From: Pseudomonas sp.
GTDB lineage: Bacteria > Pseudomonadota > Gammaproteobacteria > Pseudomonadales > Pseudomonadaceae
Direction: 5' to 3'
Assembly: GCA_030603065.1 (NCBI GenBank)
Contig: JAUVYN010000025.1
Span: 1 to 40,351 of the forward strand
DNA length: 40,351 nt
Part shown: positions 39,937-40,351 of the stretch, one piece after another
Layout of the letters: the number at the start of each line of letters is the position of its first letter
Position numbering within the stretch: the first letter of the stretch is position 1
Program-made: the position numbers and the translations under genes
Notes under the pieces: model-generated
Databases searched by the model: none
What the model was told of the DNA's origin: nothing
What the model saw: the letters and a program-made list of their open reading frames with translations, nothing else

Positions 39937-40351
39937 TCAGGCACACGCCTGGGCACGCTGCCGTTCTTCTTCCACCAACTCCTTTTTGGATAACTTGCCC
40001 ACCGGCGTACGCGGTAGAGCATCACGTAGTTCCATGGCCGCCAGGCGCTCGTGCTTGCCGAGCCGCGACTCGAGAAAGGCTTGAAGGGCAGCAAAATCGA
40101 ACGGCTCGGCACCGGCACGCAGCTTGATGAAGGCTTTCGGCGCTTGGCCCCGGTAGGGATCGTCGAGACCGATAACCGAGACTTCCTCGACTGCCGGGTG
40201 CTCATATATGGCTTCTTCGATCACCCGCGGATACACGTTGTAGCCGCTGCACAGGATCATGTCCTTGGTGCGGTCAACTATGTACACCCAGCCGTCGGCA
40301 TCCATATAGCCGACATCACCCGTGCGCAGGAAGCCATCGGCGGTCATGGCC
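39937..40351 (-). CDS. AMP-binding (acyl-CoA ligase-type) enzyme, C-terminal part only
   Basis: The frame enters at the right edge and gives about 138 residues of the C-terminal domain of an ANL-superfamily ligase. Motifs are GFLRTGDVGYMDADGW, the hinge DRTKDMILCSGYNVYP, VIEEAIYEHPAVEEVSVIGL and the catalytic lysine in RTPVGKLSKKEL. The end QRAQACA is short. A long- or medium-chain fatty acid CoA ligase is the most likely member, but the N-terminal substrate pocket is outside the window. The ATG at 40347 is internal, not a start. Confidence 0.88.
   Translation of the reverse strand, partial: AMTADGFLRTGDVGYMDADGWVYIVDRTKDMILCSGYNVYPRVIEEAIYEHPAVEEVSVIGLDDPYRGQAPKAFIKLRAGAEPFDFAALQAFLESRLGKHERLAAMELRDALPRTPVGKLSKKELVEEERQRAQACA

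Overview
This window looks like chromosomal DNA of a high-GC gammaproteobacterium of the Pseudomonas group. The evidence is the set of characteristic neighbourhoods: hemB/ppk/ppx/trxA/rho/ubiD, the hemC-hemD-hemX-hemY set beside algR/algZ and argH, and an agu/spu polyamine cluster in the order known from Pseudomonas aeruginosa. Protein lengths and catalytic-residue numbers match that genus very closely (for example HemB K205/K260, AlgR D54, AlgZ H175). A Halopseudomonas-type (P. pertucinogena lineage) genome is a reasonable guess but is not proven by the sequence. I see no rRNA, tRNA, CRISPR array, phage gene or insertion sequence.

Region 1 (1-11129) holds a truncated DUF6436 gene, a membrane diguanylate cyclase with intact active and inhibitory sites, hemB (haem), ppk and ppx (polyphosphate synthesis and breakdown, convergent and overlapping by 22 bp), trxA with a terminator, rho behind a C-rich, G-poor leader, and ubiD coupled to a ferredoxin-fused flavin reductase. 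Region 2 (11140-19102) holds hemY, hemX, hemD and hemC, then algR and algZ, all on the minus strand. argH diverges from algZ and is followed by a 65-residue unknown protein.

Region 3 (19133-33930) is a large polyamine locus. The minus-strand arm reads spuI-like glutamylpolyamine synthetase, FAD oxidase (PuuB/PauB type), a MtfA-type zinc peptidase, aguB and aguA. The plus-strand arm reads spuA, spuB, spuC, spuD, spuE, spuF, spuG and spuH and ends in a strong terminator. The two arms diverge from a 270-bp region with a good promoter facing each way. Together they encode uptake (SpuDEFGH ABC importer), agmatine to putrescine conversion (AguA, AguB), the gamma-glutamyl route (synthetases, oxidase, hydrolase) and the transaminase route (SpuC). 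No aldehyde dehydrogenase and no aguR lie here. Three intergenic hairpins flank the binding-protein genes spuD and spuE.

Region 4 (33931-40351) holds a TetR-family regulator that looks leaderless and carries two dyads at its promoter, a decayed DUF4334 fragment, a class V PLP aminotransferase, a solitary DUF1329 exported protein, a VC0807-family membrane protein, a Na+/Ca2+ exchanger-family antiporter and the C-terminal end of an acyl-CoA ligase-type enzyme cut by the window edge.

The least expected items are the metallopeptidase gene inside the polyamine operon, the tryptophan at the ligand-specificity position of both polyamine-binding proteins, the rho leader, the regulatory architecture of the TetR gene, and the gene debris that runs in frame into the aminotransferase and creates a false 462-residue fusion. 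I found no clear evidence for a wholly new defence or mobile system.
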